The notes beneath the pieces are model-generated. The model made no database searches. It had not been told where the DNA came from and saw only the letters and a list, made by a program, of their open reading frames with translations. Made by a program: the position numbers and the translations under genes. DNA of 64,000 nt from JAABVY01 sp964627935 (GTDB lineage: Bacteria; Zixibacteria; MSB-5A5; JAABVY01): assembly GCA_964627935.1 (NCBI GenBank), contig CAZVLB010000002.1, forward strand, positions 1-64,000, given 5' to 3'. Below are positions 43,272 to 52,399 of the stretch, piece by piece; position 1 is the first letter of the stretch, and each line of letters begins with the position of its first letter.

Positions 43272-44519
43272 ATGAGTGAGATTATAAAGAAGGGCGAGCA
43301 GCTTTTTTCGATTGGCAATTATTCCGAGGCGAGGGAATGTTTCAGCCGTGCAATTGACGAAATCGGTGAAAATAAAATTGCCTACAATAATCTGGGCGTG
43401 ATCGCATTCAAGGAGAATCGTCTCGGTGAAGCAGCCGATTATCTGAAGAAAGCGCTCAATCTTGATCCGGAATATTCCGACGCCCGTGATAATCTTCAAT
43501 TTGTGGAGGATCTTCTCGGAAAAGCTGAACAGCAGGCCGCACAATCCGATCAAATTCCCTCACGGGAAATTGACTATCACCTGAAAAACACAAAGATCGG
43601 AATCATCAATGCCTGGGAAAATAAATTTAATCAGATTTACTCCCGATATTTTTTGAAAAACAATGAGGTTCGTCTGGTAATCCCGCGAGCGGCAGAAGAA
43701 TTGATCTCAGTCATCGAGTGGGCCGATATTATCTGGAGCACATGGTGCAATGAACCGGTGCTGGTGATGTCCAAACAGCGTATCCCGGCCAAACTGGTTA
43801 CGCATATCAGAAGCTATGAGATCCTGATGGATAATTTCATGACCGGTATCAACTGGGCCAATATCGACGGCGCCATATTTGTGGCCGATCATATTCGCCA
43901 GATTGCCAATGAGATGTGGAGCGAGCAGTTGGCGGCCATCCCGCAGACCATGATACACAACTGCGTTGAACTGGATAAGTATCCATTTTATGAAAAACGG
44001 CCGGGCAAAAACATCTGCTATGTAGGCTACCTGAATCACAAGAAGGGCGTTGGCCTGCTGCTGCAATGCCTTCAGGTGGCAGTCCGCGAAGACAGCGAAT
44101 ATTGTCTGCATGTCGCCGGGACTCATCAGGAGGTGCGCTTCAAAGTCTATATGGAGCACCTGATAAAAGAGATGGGGCTCGAAAATCATGTCGAGTTTCA
44201 TGGCTGGGTCAAGAATGTGCCGGCCCTTTTAAGAGATATGGATTATGTCATCTCCACCAGCCCCTGGGAGGGCTGCCCCAATAATGTCATCGAGGCCATG
44301 GCCTGCGGCGTGAAACCACTGATTCACAACTGGCGCGGGGCCCGTGATATATTCCCGGATGAATTCGTGTTTAACAGCATACCTGAATTCCTGGAAATTC
44401 TAAAATCACCCGATTACGATTCCAGGAGCTACAGGGCCTACTGTGAGAAGAATTTCAATGCCCGCATTCAAGTCAACAAGATGGATGCATTTCTGGAAAA
44501 GATATTGAAAAGCGATTAA
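43272..44519 (+). CDS. TPR-GT4 family glycosyltransferase
   Basis: AGGAG (43261-43265) six bases before ATG 43272 decides the start; an upstream ATG at 43245 lacks one. The 415-residue protein has N-terminal TPRs (ARECFSRAIDEIGENKIAYN) and from about 110 a GT-B/GT4 domain with GYLNHKKGVGLLLQCLQVAV and the C-terminal STSPWEGCPNNVIEAMACGV. The N-terminal TPRs resemble those of the glycosyltransferase at 50135-52000, so the two are probably paralogues with different catalytic halves. Substrate unknown. Confidence 0.87.
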   Translation: MSEIIKKGEQLFSIGNYSEARECFSRAIDEIGENKIAYNNLGVIAFKENRLGEAADYLKKALNLDPEYSDARDNLQFVEDLLGKAEQQAAQSDQIPSREIDYHLKNTKIGIINAWENKFNQIYSRYFLKNNEVRLVIPRAAEELISVIEWADIIWSTWCNEPVLVMSKQRIPAKLVTHIRSYEILMDNFMTGINWANIDGAIFVADHIRQIANEMWSEQLAAIPQTMIHNCVELDKYPFYEKRPGKNICYVGYLNHKKGVGLLLQCLQVAVREDSEYCLHVAGTHQEVRFKVYMEHLIKEMGLENHVEFHGWVKNVPALLRDMDYVISTSPWEGCPNNVIEAMACGVKPLIHNWRGARDIFPDEFVFNSIPEFLEILKSPDYDSRSYRAYCEKNFNARIQVNKMDAFLEKILKSD

Positions 44520-44530
44520 GCGGGTTTATA

Positions 44531-46405
44531 TCAGGGAAGGAATTTCCTGAGCCACCATTCAAAATTAAGTAATGACCAGATAAACAGCCTGCGGTTGATT
44601 TTACCTTCCAGGTGTTCATTGACCAGTTCCTGCACGACTTTGCGGTCAAAATACTCATAGATACGGGCATTTGAATTAAACAGCATATCGTAAACATACA
44701 GGATGCTGTCACCCTTGAACCATGAAGCGTCGGGTGCCGAGAAGCCCTGCTTGATGCCGTTGGAGATTACCTCAGGGACATAGCGTTGCATGGCCCTGCG
44801 CAGGATCAGCTTGCCGTCGCGGGTCTTGTTGTAGTATTTAATCACTTTGGCCGGTTCATTTTCATTGATTCGCACGACATCCTCGAGATTGCCCAACTTC
44901 AAACTGACCGGCACCTTCATAGCGAAATCAACCAGGTCATTGTCGAGAAACGGCACTCGTGTTTCCAGCGAATGTGCCATGCTGAGCTTATCCTCTATAA
45001 TTAGCAGACCGTGCAAAAATGTCTTGGCCTCGAAATAGAGCGAGCGGTTGACATAATCCTGCGGTCGAGTACCGACATCCTGTTGAATCAGGAACACATC
45101 GCGAAATATATCGCGGGTCCAGACATGGCCGACATCATTCCAGATCGGCTTGAATATGCGTTGCAGGTTTTTGTTATTGATCAGTCTCTGCCAGTAGAGA
45201 TAATATTTATCAATATAGTCCTCGAAACCATCATTGCTGACAGCGCGATAATAGCGCCAGGGATAGCCGCCGAACATCTCATCACCGCCGCTTCCGGAAA
45301 GCACCACCTTGACAAATTTGCTTACAAGTTGGGCCATGTAATAATTCGGGTAGCTCTGGCCGACACGTGGTTCTTCGAGCACACCTGCAAGTGTGGGGAG
45401 AATTCGTTCCATGTCACCGGATTTGATGACCATCTCGTAATGTTCGGTCTTGAACAGGTATGAGAGATACTCGGACCGTTCGCGCTCATCGAAGCCGAGT
45501 TCAAGTCCGGATGCGGTGTGCAGATCGAATCCGCAGGTGAATGTCTTTATATAGGGCAGTTGCCCGGCGGCGATGGCTGTAATCGAGCCGGAGTCTATGC
45601 CGCCGCTCAGATATGATCCGATTTCGACGTCGCTGACTGTCTGGCGATGAACCGCCTGCCGGAAGAGGCGATCCAGTTCCTCGATATATTCCCATTCATC
45701 GCGGGTTTGCTCGGGATCGCTGAAATCAAAATCCCAGTAGCGGTATAATTTGCGATCTTCTGGATTATCAGCCGGGATTTTCATATAGCATCCGGCCGGA
45801 AGAAGATTGATATCTTTGAACAAGGTTTTGTCGGTGAAAAAATTCTGGAACGTGAAATATTCCAGAAGTGCGCCGCGATCCAGATCGGCCCTGAATTTTG
45901 AATGGGCAAGTATCGCGCGGGATTCGGACCCGAACAGCAGGCGTCCATCTTTTGTGGAATAATACAGGGGCTTAATGCCATACCTGTCGCGGGCCAGGAT
46001 CAGTTCACCGGTTTTGGCATCCCAGAATGCCAATGCAAACATGCCGTTAAACCTGTAAAATGCCTGTGTGCCCCATTCGCATAAGGCATGCAGCACGACC
46101 TCGCTGTCTGTACGCGAACGGAAATGATAGCCCAATGATTCCAGTTCCAGCCGCAATTCCTGAAAATTGTATATCTCGCCGTTATAGCAGAGCATAAAAC
46201 GGCCGTCGGATGATCCCATGGGTTGATGACCGGCCGGGGAGAGGTCGATAATTGCCAGGCGACGATGCCCCAGACCGACATTCTGGTATACATACATACC
46301 CTCGCCATCAGGACCACGATGCGCCAGGGTATCGGTCATACGACGCAGGTTGACAGGTGATACCGGGTCGCCGTGGGGATTAATTATTCCGCAGATTCCG
46401 CACAT
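44531..46405 (-). CDS. asnB: Asparagine synthetase-like glutamine amidotransferase
   Basis: The 624-residue protein starts MCGICGIINPHGDPVSP. The nucleophile Cys is the second residue. The N-terminal glutaminase half has LAHRGPDGEGMYV, and the synthetase half has the PP-loop SYLSGGIDSGSITAIAAG near residue 264. The canonical reaction makes asparagine from aspartate and glutamine. In sugar clusters, relatives amidate uronic acids, which would fit the location here. It runs with the upstream rSAM gene on the minus strand. Confidence 0.88.
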   Translation of the reverse strand: MCGICGIINPHGDPVSPVNLRRMTDTLAHRGPDGEGMYVYQNVGLGHRRLAIIDLSPAGHQPMGSSDGRFMLCYNGEIYNFQELRLELESLGYHFRSRTDSEVVLHALCEWGTQAFYRFNGMFALAFWDAKTGELILARDRYGIKPLYYSTKDGRLLFGSESRAILAHSKFRADLDRGALLEYFTFQNFFTDKTLFKDINLLPAGCYMKIPADNPEDRKLYRYWDFDFSDPEQTRDEWEYIEELDRLFRQAVHRQTVSDVEIGSYLSGGIDSGSITAIAAGQLPYIKTFTCGFDLHTASGLELGFDERERSEYLSYLFKTEHYEMVIKSGDMERILPTLAGVLEEPRVGQSYPNYYMAQLVSKFVKVVLSGSGGDEMFGGYPWRYYRAVSNDGFEDYIDKYYLYWQRLINNKNLQRIFKPIWNDVGHVWTRDIFRDVFLIQQDVGTRPQDYVNRSLYFEAKTFLHGLLIIEDKLSMAHSLETRVPFLDNDLVDFAMKVPVSLKLGNLEDVVRINENEPAKVIKYYNKTRDGKLILRRAMQRYVPEVISNGIKQGFSAPDASWFKGDSILYVYDMLFNSNARIYEYFDRKVVQELVNEHLEGKINRRLFIWSLLNFEWWLRKFLP

Positions 46406-46447
46406 TGTTATAATCTATTGGGATAATTGAATGACAAATTTATTGAC

Positions 46448-47404
46448 CTAAAATACCTCGCCCAATGTTCCCGAGCCCTGGGGCAGATAATAGGCTTTCC
46501 ATTGATCGCAGTTCCTGCACAACTCTTCCATCTGATCGTGTTTTTCAAGGTGTGTTTCCCTGATCCAGCTATAGCGCTTGTTTTTCCAGATTTGAGCAAT
46601 GCTGTTTTCCGCGACATTACCGATGCTCTTCTTGCGATCCCAGTCATGGCAGCACAGGGCGATTTCGCCGTTCCAGTAGATGCTGATCTCATTGAATACC
46701 TTATGACAGGGAAGACGCTTGTCGAATTTGAATTTATCCTTGAGCGCACCAATCGAGCCGAAATTGCCATCGGAGGTATGCTGTTCGAACACCCTAATGC
46801 GGTCGACTTTGCCCTGCCAGTGCCGCACGAAATCATCGACCTGATCCTGATTTCGACCGGTCTTGACTACCGAGACCTGCACCTCCGGAAATCGGGATTT
46901 CTTCTTTTCTCGGTAATAGCAGAAATAGTCGATGTTGGCCAGGACCTTATCCAGCTTGCCGTTGACACGGATCGAGGCATAGGTTTCAGGGTCGATGGAA
47001 TCGATGCTGAATGAAACGAAATCGATTTCCAGGTCGACCAATGCCATGGCGATTTCCTTTTTCATCATTGAAGCGTTGGTGGCAATCTGGATCGGGCCGA
47101 TATCTTTGGATTTTGCGTATTCCAGCATTTCGACAAATTTGCGATGAAGCATCGATTCGCCGCGCATAAACGGTATCAAAGCCAACGGCTTGTGCCCCGC
47201 GAGTTCATCGATGATCTTTTTGTAGAGTTCGAATGACATCGAACCAAGTTTGCCCTCCATCAGATGACGGGGGCACATGGTGCAGGCCAGATTACAGCGA
47301 TTGGTAAGTTCAACCGTGACCCGCTCAGGAAATTCTGCCAGTTTTGGCAATGCCGGGCTTTCCAATGCCAGCACGTCCGATTCGCCATTGTTATGTTTTT
47401 CCAT
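46448..47404 (-). CDS. Radical SAM protein with SPASM-like C-terminus
   Basis: The 318-residue protein has the CxxxCxxC cluster motif at Cys37, Cys41 and Cys44 (ELTNRCNLACTMCPRH). The C-terminal cysteines (ALCCHDW near 251 and ELCRNCDQW near 301) suggest a SPASM-type auxiliary iron-sulphur site. Such enzymes modify peptides or sugars. A weak AGGA lies eight bases before the ATG. It shares the minus strand with asnB, 42 bases apart, so they are probably co-expressed. Substrate unknown. Confidence 0.85.
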   Translation of the reverse strand: MEKHNNGESDVLALESPALPKLAEFPERVTVELTNRCNLACTMCPRHLMEGKLGSMSFELYKKIIDELAGHKPLALIPFMRGESMLHRKFVEMLEYAKSKDIGPIQIATNASMMKKEIAMALVDLEIDFVSFSIDSIDPETYASIRVNGKLDKVLANIDYFCYYREKKKSRFPEVQVSVVKTGRNQDQVDDFVRHWQGKVDRIRVFEQHTSDGNFGSIGALKDKFKFDKRLPCHKVFNEISIYWNGEIALCCHDWDRKKSIGNVAENSIAQIWKNKRYSWIRETHLEKHDQMEELCRNCDQWKAYYLPQGSGTLGEVF

Positions 47405-47413
47405 ATATTTTTC

Positions 47414-47440
47414 CTATCGGCAGTGCGGCTTATTCCTTAA
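47414..47440 (-). promoter_or_regulatory. Candidate sigma-28-like promoter of the rSAM-asnB pair
   Basis: On the minus strand TTAAGGAA (47433-47440), 11 bases, then GCCGATAG (47414-47421) closely fits the sigma-28 pattern. The transcription start would fall within a few bases of the ATG at 47404, which would remove the AGGA. A leaderless message or a later start would be needed. If real, it would tie these modification genes to late flagellar expression. Confidence 0.3.
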
Positions 47441-47583
47441 TGAAACAACGCTTCAAATCGGAAAAAATCCTGGCCCGTGGACCTTGCCTGGTCCTTAAAT
47501 CTTTATCTTGATGCTAATTAAATCTGCAAATGTTACGATACTAATCAAGAAAAGGCTTGCCAATATAAAACTAATTTTCAATT

Positions 47584-48387
47584 TTGAAACAGTTGATGAT
47601 TACAGGCACAAAGAGATCAGGGATGATCGAAATTGATTATGATTCCGATGCAGTTCGGGCTTTGGATGATAATGCCCGCAAATTTCTGGGGCGTATTTAT
47701 GGCGGAGATATGAACCGTTATCGGGATCGTCTGCGGGCAATCGAAATTGAGAATCTGGAGCACGTTCTGGATGCCGGGTGCGGGATGGGGCAGTGGACCT
47801 ATTGCCTGGCCGACCTGAATAAAGAAGTTAGCGCAATTGAGCTCGATAAGACGAGGCTCGATGTTGCCCGTGATGTGCTTGAAAATAGCGGCAAAAGGAA
47901 TGTCGATTTCGTTGGCGGTTCGGTTGATAATCTGCCGTTTGAGTCTGAATCATTTAATGCCGTATTTTCATACAGCGTGGTTTATTACACCGACTATACA
48001 AGGACCCTGGCGGAGTTTTACCGGGTGCTGAAACCGGGCGGTAGACTGTATTTCAGCACCAATGGTCCGGGATGGTATCTGTACAATATTATAATGGCGC
48101 CGAATCCGGCCGAGAATTTCAATCCGCGCAGATATGGCATAAAGGCGTTCAAAGATACAATCAGGTTTGCCGCAACAGGTGAATACAATAGCGGCGACAG
48201 CCTGATTATGTTTCCACAGCAGACATCTATCTTATTGGAGAAGCTGGGATTTGAAAAGATTCAGACCGGCCCCGATGGTACTCTTGGAAACAGCTTCAAA
48301 AATATACAAAGTTTTTTCAGAGCGACTTATCTGGGATTGACCAATGTATTCGAGGTCCTAACTCATAAGCCGGAAGGAGTCTGTTAG
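47584..48387 (+). CDS. Class I SAM-dependent methyltransferase
   Basis: The 267-residue protein has SAM-binding motif I (EHVLDAGCGMGQWTYCLADL near residue 59), an acidic post-I residue (AIELDKTRLDVA), and the GGSVDNLPFESESFNAVFSY and RVLKPGGRLYFST stretches. It probably methylates a sugar, lipid or protein. The neighbouring formyltransferase begins right after its stop (48385-48387). The ATG at 47623 (MIEIDYDSD) is a reasonable alternative start, and no ribosome binding site is clear at either. Confidence 0.83.
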   Translation: MKQLMITGTKRSGMIEIDYDSDAVRALDDNARKFLGRIYGGDMNRYRDRLRAIEIENLEHVLDAGCGMGQWTYCLADLNKEVSAIELDKTRLDVARDVLENSGKRNVDFVGGSVDNLPFESESFNAVFSYSVVYYTDYTRTLAEFYRVLKPGGRLYFSTNGPGWYLYNIIMAPNPAENFNPRRYGIKAFKDTIRFAATGEYNSGDSLIMFPQQTSILLEKLGFEKIQTGPDGTLGNSFKNIQSFFRATYLGLTNVFEVLTHKPEGVC

Positions 48388-49401
48388 ATGAAAGCCCTGT
48401 TCATGGGACGAGGCAAGCTGGGTATAATGACCCTGCGCAGGATGATCGAAGAGGGTTTCGAGGTGCCGGTAATCATTACCTGCGATCATTCAACCGAGGT
48501 CGGCAGTTCGCCGGAGGAATTCAAAGCGGTTGCACAGGAACAAGGAATAGACTATTTCCACACCAACCATATCAATAAGCCCGAATGGATTGAGCGGCTT
48601 TCGTCATACAATGCCCAAATAGGTGTGGCTCTTTTATGGTTGTATATTATCAGTGATGATGTGATCAGTACGACTAAACATGGTCTGCTGAATTTTCATG
48701 GCGGAGACCTGCCACGTTACCGCGGCAACGCCTGCGGCAACTGGGCCATACTGGAGGGGGAAAACAAGATGGGCCTGACAGTTCATCAGATGGAACCGGG
48801 TGTGCTGGACAGCGGGCCGGTTGTTATCAAGGACTATCTTCCAATCATGAAAGATACCACAATCGGTGAGCTGACCGAAGAAGCCACAAATCGCGGAGTG
48901 GAACTTTTAATCGAGGCGCTCAAGCTGTTTCGCGACGGCAAGGCCACTCCGGCGGCGCAGGATGTCGGCCGGGCGCTGTATTGCTACCCACGTCTCCCAC
49001 GCGATGGTGAAATCGACTGGAATCAGTCCGCAGAAGGCATATATGATTTGATCAGGGCGGCGGGAAGGCCCTACCCGGGAGCATACACATATTATCGCGA
49101 TGGCCTGCGCAGCAAGAAAATCCGCAAGATGGTAATTTACTGCGCGCATGTAGAATCACATAGCATGGATTTCCTGGCCCGTCCGGGACATCTGCTTCGC
49201 CTCGAGGATGGCGACAAATGGGCTGTTGCCTGCGGGGGCGACAATCTTCTGGTGCTGGATGAAATCGAGGTTGATGGCAAAAATGTCAAACCATCGGAAT
49301 ATTTCAAAAGCATCAGGACCCGCCTGGGCCTGAATCTATCCGATGAGGTTGTGCGATTGGACAGGGAATTAAAAGAATTGAAGAAAAGGCTGAAAGATTA
49401 G
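48388..49401 (+). CDS. Formyltransferase family protein (sugar N-formyltransferase candidate)
   Basis: The 337-residue protein has the formyltransferase catalytic triad: Asn102 and His104 in LLNFHGGDLPRYRG and Asp141 in GVLDSG. Those residues occur in methionyl-tRNA formyltransferase, ArnA and sugar N-formyltransferases. The genomic context favours an amino-sugar formyltransferase rather than Fmt. The C-terminus (about 205-335) resembles an Fmt C-terminal fold with DGEIDWNQSAEGIYDLIRAA. It follows the methyltransferase with no gap and overlaps the convergent gene by four bases. Confidence 0.83.
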   Translation: MKALFMGRGKLGIMTLRRMIEEGFEVPVIITCDHSTEVGSSPEEFKAVAQEQGIDYFHTNHINKPEWIERLSSYNAQIGVALLWLYIISDDVISTTKHGLLNFHGGDLPRYRGNACGNWAILEGENKMGLTVHQMEPGVLDSGPVVIKDYLPIMKDTTIGELTEEATNRGVELLIEALKLFRDGKATPAAQDVGRALYCYPRLPRDGEIDWNQSAEGIYDLIRAAGRPYPGAYTYYRDGLRSKKIRKMVIYCAHVESHSMDFLARPGHLLRLEDGDKWAVACGGDNLLVLDEIEVDGKNVKPSEYFKSIRTRLGLNLSDEVVRLDRELKELKKRLKD

Positions 49402-50138
49402 ATCTTTTCCGCTCCCTGATTGAAAACCTCTGCAATCTCGCCGCAAGTAGCGGTTTTCCATCCATTTTCCTTTATCGCTTCCATTATACTCAAGAACATC
49501 TTACGGGCACCATCGCCCTCGCGCCTGAAATCGATTAATTTTTCGGCATCATGATAATGTGGACGGGCCTCGGTATAATGACCCGGAGAAAGAGAGTTTA
49601 TGTAGAGGTGATAAGGATGGAAATCGAATACCTTCAGACCCGGCCTGGAAGTCAGATCCATAATTTTCTGAATATCGAATTTGCCGTTCATCTCGAGCCA
49701 TAAGTTGTCCATAAAGAAAATCGGCAGTTCGGGAAGCATTGACTCTGCCATATACGGATTTAATCCCGTTTGTCCGCCAATGTAATGATTGCTCATGTAT
49801 TTAATCTGCGGAAAATTGTCGCGTACCGCAAACTGATGACGGGTGCTGAATACCAGCGCATGGGCCCGGATACCCTGTGCATGCGGGAAATTATTAATGC
49901 AGTCAGATATAGTGGATTTGATATCATCGGCATCCTGTGCCGGGCCGGTGAAATTGGGATGGATGCCATGATCATAATCTGCGATAAATTCAGATGTTAT
50001 GTTGTCGGTTGCAAATATTGTCGGGCTGATATTGAATTTCTTCAACAGATCGAGTGCATCATTGATGCATTCACGAGGCGCCCAGTCGATATCTACGGTA
50101 ATGACAATTACCGTTTCGTGAGAATAATCGAATCTCAT
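49398..50138 (-). CDS. Polysaccharide deacetylase-like protein
   Basis: The 246-residue protein begins with a NodB-type segment (VIVITVDIDWAPRECINDAL with Asp16 and Asp18), followed by ISPTIFATDNITSEFIADYD and an EF-hand-unlike HGIHPNF. The HPYHLYINSLSPG stretch is also typical of polysaccharide deacetylase relatives. The catalytic HxxxH cannot be firmly identified. It might deacetylate an N-acetyl sugar, which would then be a substrate for the neighbouring formyltransferase. Its start overlaps the glycosyltransferase end by four bases. Confidence 0.72.
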   Translation of the reverse strand: MRFDYSHETVIVITVDIDWAPRECINDALDLLKKFNISPTIFATDNITSEFIADYDHGIHPNFTGPAQDADDIKSTISDCINNFPHAQGIRAHALVFSTRHQFAVRDNFPQIKYMSNHYIGGQTGLNPYMAESMLPELPIFFMDNLWLEMNGKFDIQKIMDLTSRPGLKVFDFHPYHLYINSLSPGHYTEARPHYHDAEKLIDFRREGDGARKMFLSIMEAIKENGWKTATCGEIAEVFNQGAEKI

Positions 50139-52000
50139 CTGGCGGCCCGTTTCATCTTATTGCGGTATGATCTTTCCAGCCCCTCGAAGAATCTGCGGGT
50201 CACGAATTCTGGTTCAGTTTCTATCGAATGCTCTTTCATTTTACGGCTCATAAGTTCACGCCATTCTTTGTCTTTCACGATGCGGTCGACATTCTGATGC
50301 CATGTGCGCAAATCGCCATGCGGTACAATCAAGTCCCGCTCCTTGACCCAGACGGAGGAAACCGTTTCCGCGCCAATGGCATAGCGAGTGCCGTAATTCT
50401 GTTCAAACAATATTACCGGAAGCCCGGCCTGCATCGCTTCGATTACCGATGACCCGGTACCGGTTGGGAACATATCCAGGTAGAAGTCGGCCATGCCCAT
50501 GAATTCCATAACGTCGGTTCTGTAGCCGACTGTCTTAACCCTTTTTTCAAGCGATTTGTCATGTCCCAGAAAATCACCAATTTTCGAGAGACCAAGCGGG
50601 ATATAGTACAGGTTGGGATTGCGTTTCAGTATTTTTGCCACTTCAACCCAGAACCGTGGTTGCGAATAGCGCATCTCCCGTGCCGCAGTAATCATCAGGA
50701 TCGCATCCTCCGGGACATTGAACTCTGAACGGCTGTGCGGTTTTTCTATCGATTTACGTGTCTGCGCCATGGGGAAGGGCTGGATTTCATTGGGGCTTTC
50801 CAGCGGCACTTTCTTGAAACTGAACAGCAGGTCCAGTTCATAGGAGAATTCCGGTTGCTGATGAGCGATGGCGGCCTGGAACGGTGCCGGATGGAAGCAT
50901 GAGACAAGATTATAAACCGGAACGAAATAGGTGGTTTGAAATACCAGCGCATCGATCTTGTCCTCGACAATTTTGCGTGTGATAAAATCGGCCTGGGAGG
51001 CGGCATCGAGGCGTTTTTCCGGCGCACGAACGACCCCGCCCCAGCCTTTGATATTCTCCACTGTTTTGCGGTAATCCTGTTTTTGCGCCAGCGGTTCATC
51101 AAGCCACCATCTGGTATAGAAATAGATTTCATATTTATCATGGTCATGGTACTCGGTCAGGGGATAATATGTTCGTACTGATGCCTGATACTGGCTCAAA
51201 CCTTCGGTCACAAATCCGATTCGCAATTTATCGCCCGCCGGTTCCTGCTTACGATTCTGAAAAACCCAGTCATTGAGCGGATGGCATTTTGCGGTCATGC
51301 GCACAAAGGCATTTATATCTTCATCGATATTGGAATAGGAATAATTGGGATTTTTACCGAACATATGCTCGGCATATATGGATAGATAGGAAAGATCCAG
51401 AAAATCGGATAAGCGATTGCGTTCCATGGCGGAAACCGCGGCCCGTTTGTAAATCTCCTTGATAGCCGGGATATCATCACGCCGCTGGTACAGCCGCGCC
51501 AGTGTATCTACCACCTCGCGTTCGGCGTAGCGAGTCAGCAGGGCCACCCGCCAGAATGAAATCTCGGCCAGGTCAAATCGTTCGGCCTCAACCTGTTTAT
51601 TGCCCTCATCCACCAGGGCGTTGATGCGCTCGATTGGATTGGGCGAATGTACTTTGTCCGAAAAGCGCCAGATATTTTTGGCAATATCATCGGGCCTGGA
51701 TTCTTCGATTAGGTCCTTCTGCGGGCTTTCGATATTCTTCTGGCTTTGCAGGTTAATGGCGTTATTGACGACAGTCAGGTTATCGATAGCATCCTGATAG
51801 CCGGGATCGATTTTGAGGGCTTTTTTGATATAATTCCGGGCCTGTTCGAATTGCTTCAGCTGATATGCAATTACGCCCAGATTATTGTAGGCTTCTTTGT
51901 TATCCGTGTCCGATTCAATCACTTCCAGGAAGCATTTGCGCGCCTCCGGGAGAGCGCCCTCGGAAAACAGTTTTTCGCCCTTGTCAAAAAGCTCTTTCAT
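50135..52000 (-). CDS. TPR-fused GT-B glycosyltransferase
   Basis: The frame is open to 52015, but ATG 52000 follows GGCAGGAG at five bases, so it is preferred (621 residues). Residues about 1-85 are TPRs (ARKCFLEVIESDTDNKEAYN). The C-terminal half (about 240-600) is a GT-B domain with KLRIGFVTEGLSQYQASVRT and FYLDMFPTGTGSSVIEAMQA, which resembles the SPINDLY/GT41 nucleotide-sugar site. TPR plus GT41-like fits protein O-glycosylation. The N-terminal half is similar to the gene at 43272-44519. Confidence 0.85.
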   Translation of the reverse strand: MKELFDKGEKLFSEGALPEARKCFLEVIESDTDNKEAYNNLGVIAYQLKQFEQARNYIKKALKIDPGYQDAIDNLTVVNNAINLQSQKNIESPQKDLIEESRPDDIAKNIWRFSDKVHSPNPIERINALVDEGNKQVEAERFDLAEISFWRVALLTRYAEREVVDTLARLYQRRDDIPAIKEIYKRAAVSAMERNRLSDFLDLSYLSIYAEHMFGKNPNYSYSNIDEDINAFVRMTAKCHPLNDWVFQNRKQEPAGDKLRIGFVTEGLSQYQASVRTYYPLTEYHDHDKYEIYFYTRWWLDEPLAQKQDYRKTVENIKGWGGVVRAPEKRLDAASQADFITRKIVEDKIDALVFQTTYFVPVYNLVSCFHPAPFQAAIAHQQPEFSYELDLLFSFKKVPLESPNEIQPFPMAQTRKSIEKPHSRSEFNVPEDAILMITAAREMRYSQPRFWVEVAKILKRNPNLYYIPLGLSKIGDFLGHDKSLEKRVKTVGYRTDVMEFMGMADFYLDMFPTGTGSSVIEAMQAGLPVILFEQNYGTRYAIGAETVSSVWVKERDLIVPHGDLRTWHQNVDRIVKDKEWRELMSRKMKEHSIETEPEFVTRRFFEGLERSYRNKMKRAAR

Positions 52001-52058
52001 AAAACTCCTGCCCATTAGATAATTGGCTGAGAAACGGTCCGATTAAATTCGATGTGAA

Positions 52059-52087
52059 AAGTTAAAATGGCTCGCATAATAAGTCAA
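52059..52087 (-). promoter_or_regulatory. Candidate sigma-70-type promoter of the TPR-GT gene
   Basis: On the minus strand TTGACT (52082-52087) and TAACTT (52059-52064) are separated by 17 bases. A start near 52052 would leave a leader of about 50 bases before ATG 52000. Sequence match only. Confidence 0.35.
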
Positions 52088-52365
52088 GTTTTAACAGGAT
52101 TTGTGCGGGCTTTGCTCGAAATTTCAACTTTCTGCTCATGTTCGGACCATGCTGATCAATAAAATTTCAGGGGTATTTTGGACGCTTTCTAAAAAGTCCC
52201 GATTCAAAGTATGATATTGTTTATGGGCTTAGACCGGGTATCTCAGCAAAAATATCCGATTATTTAAAAATAGGGGAAGAGTGCGGTAAAGAGAGGGGGG
52301 AATGGAGACGAAAACTGAAAGTAGAGGGAATCGAAAAAAATGGCTCAAAAGAGTGTCGAAAAGCG

Positions 52366-52393
52366 TAAAGAAACGGCTGCATATGCCGATTAA
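52366..52393 (+). promoter_or_regulatory. Sigma-28 (FliA) promoter of flagellin
   Basis: TAAAG (52366-52370), then GCCGATTAA (52385-52393), fits TAAA-N15-GCCGATAA with one mismatch in the -10. It is the best such match in the window. The transcript would begin near 52400, leaving a 5' leader of about 230 bases before the fliC ATG. Sigma-28 control of flagellin is the rule in most flagellated bacteria. Confidence 0.82.
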
Positions 52394-52399
52394 TAACTT

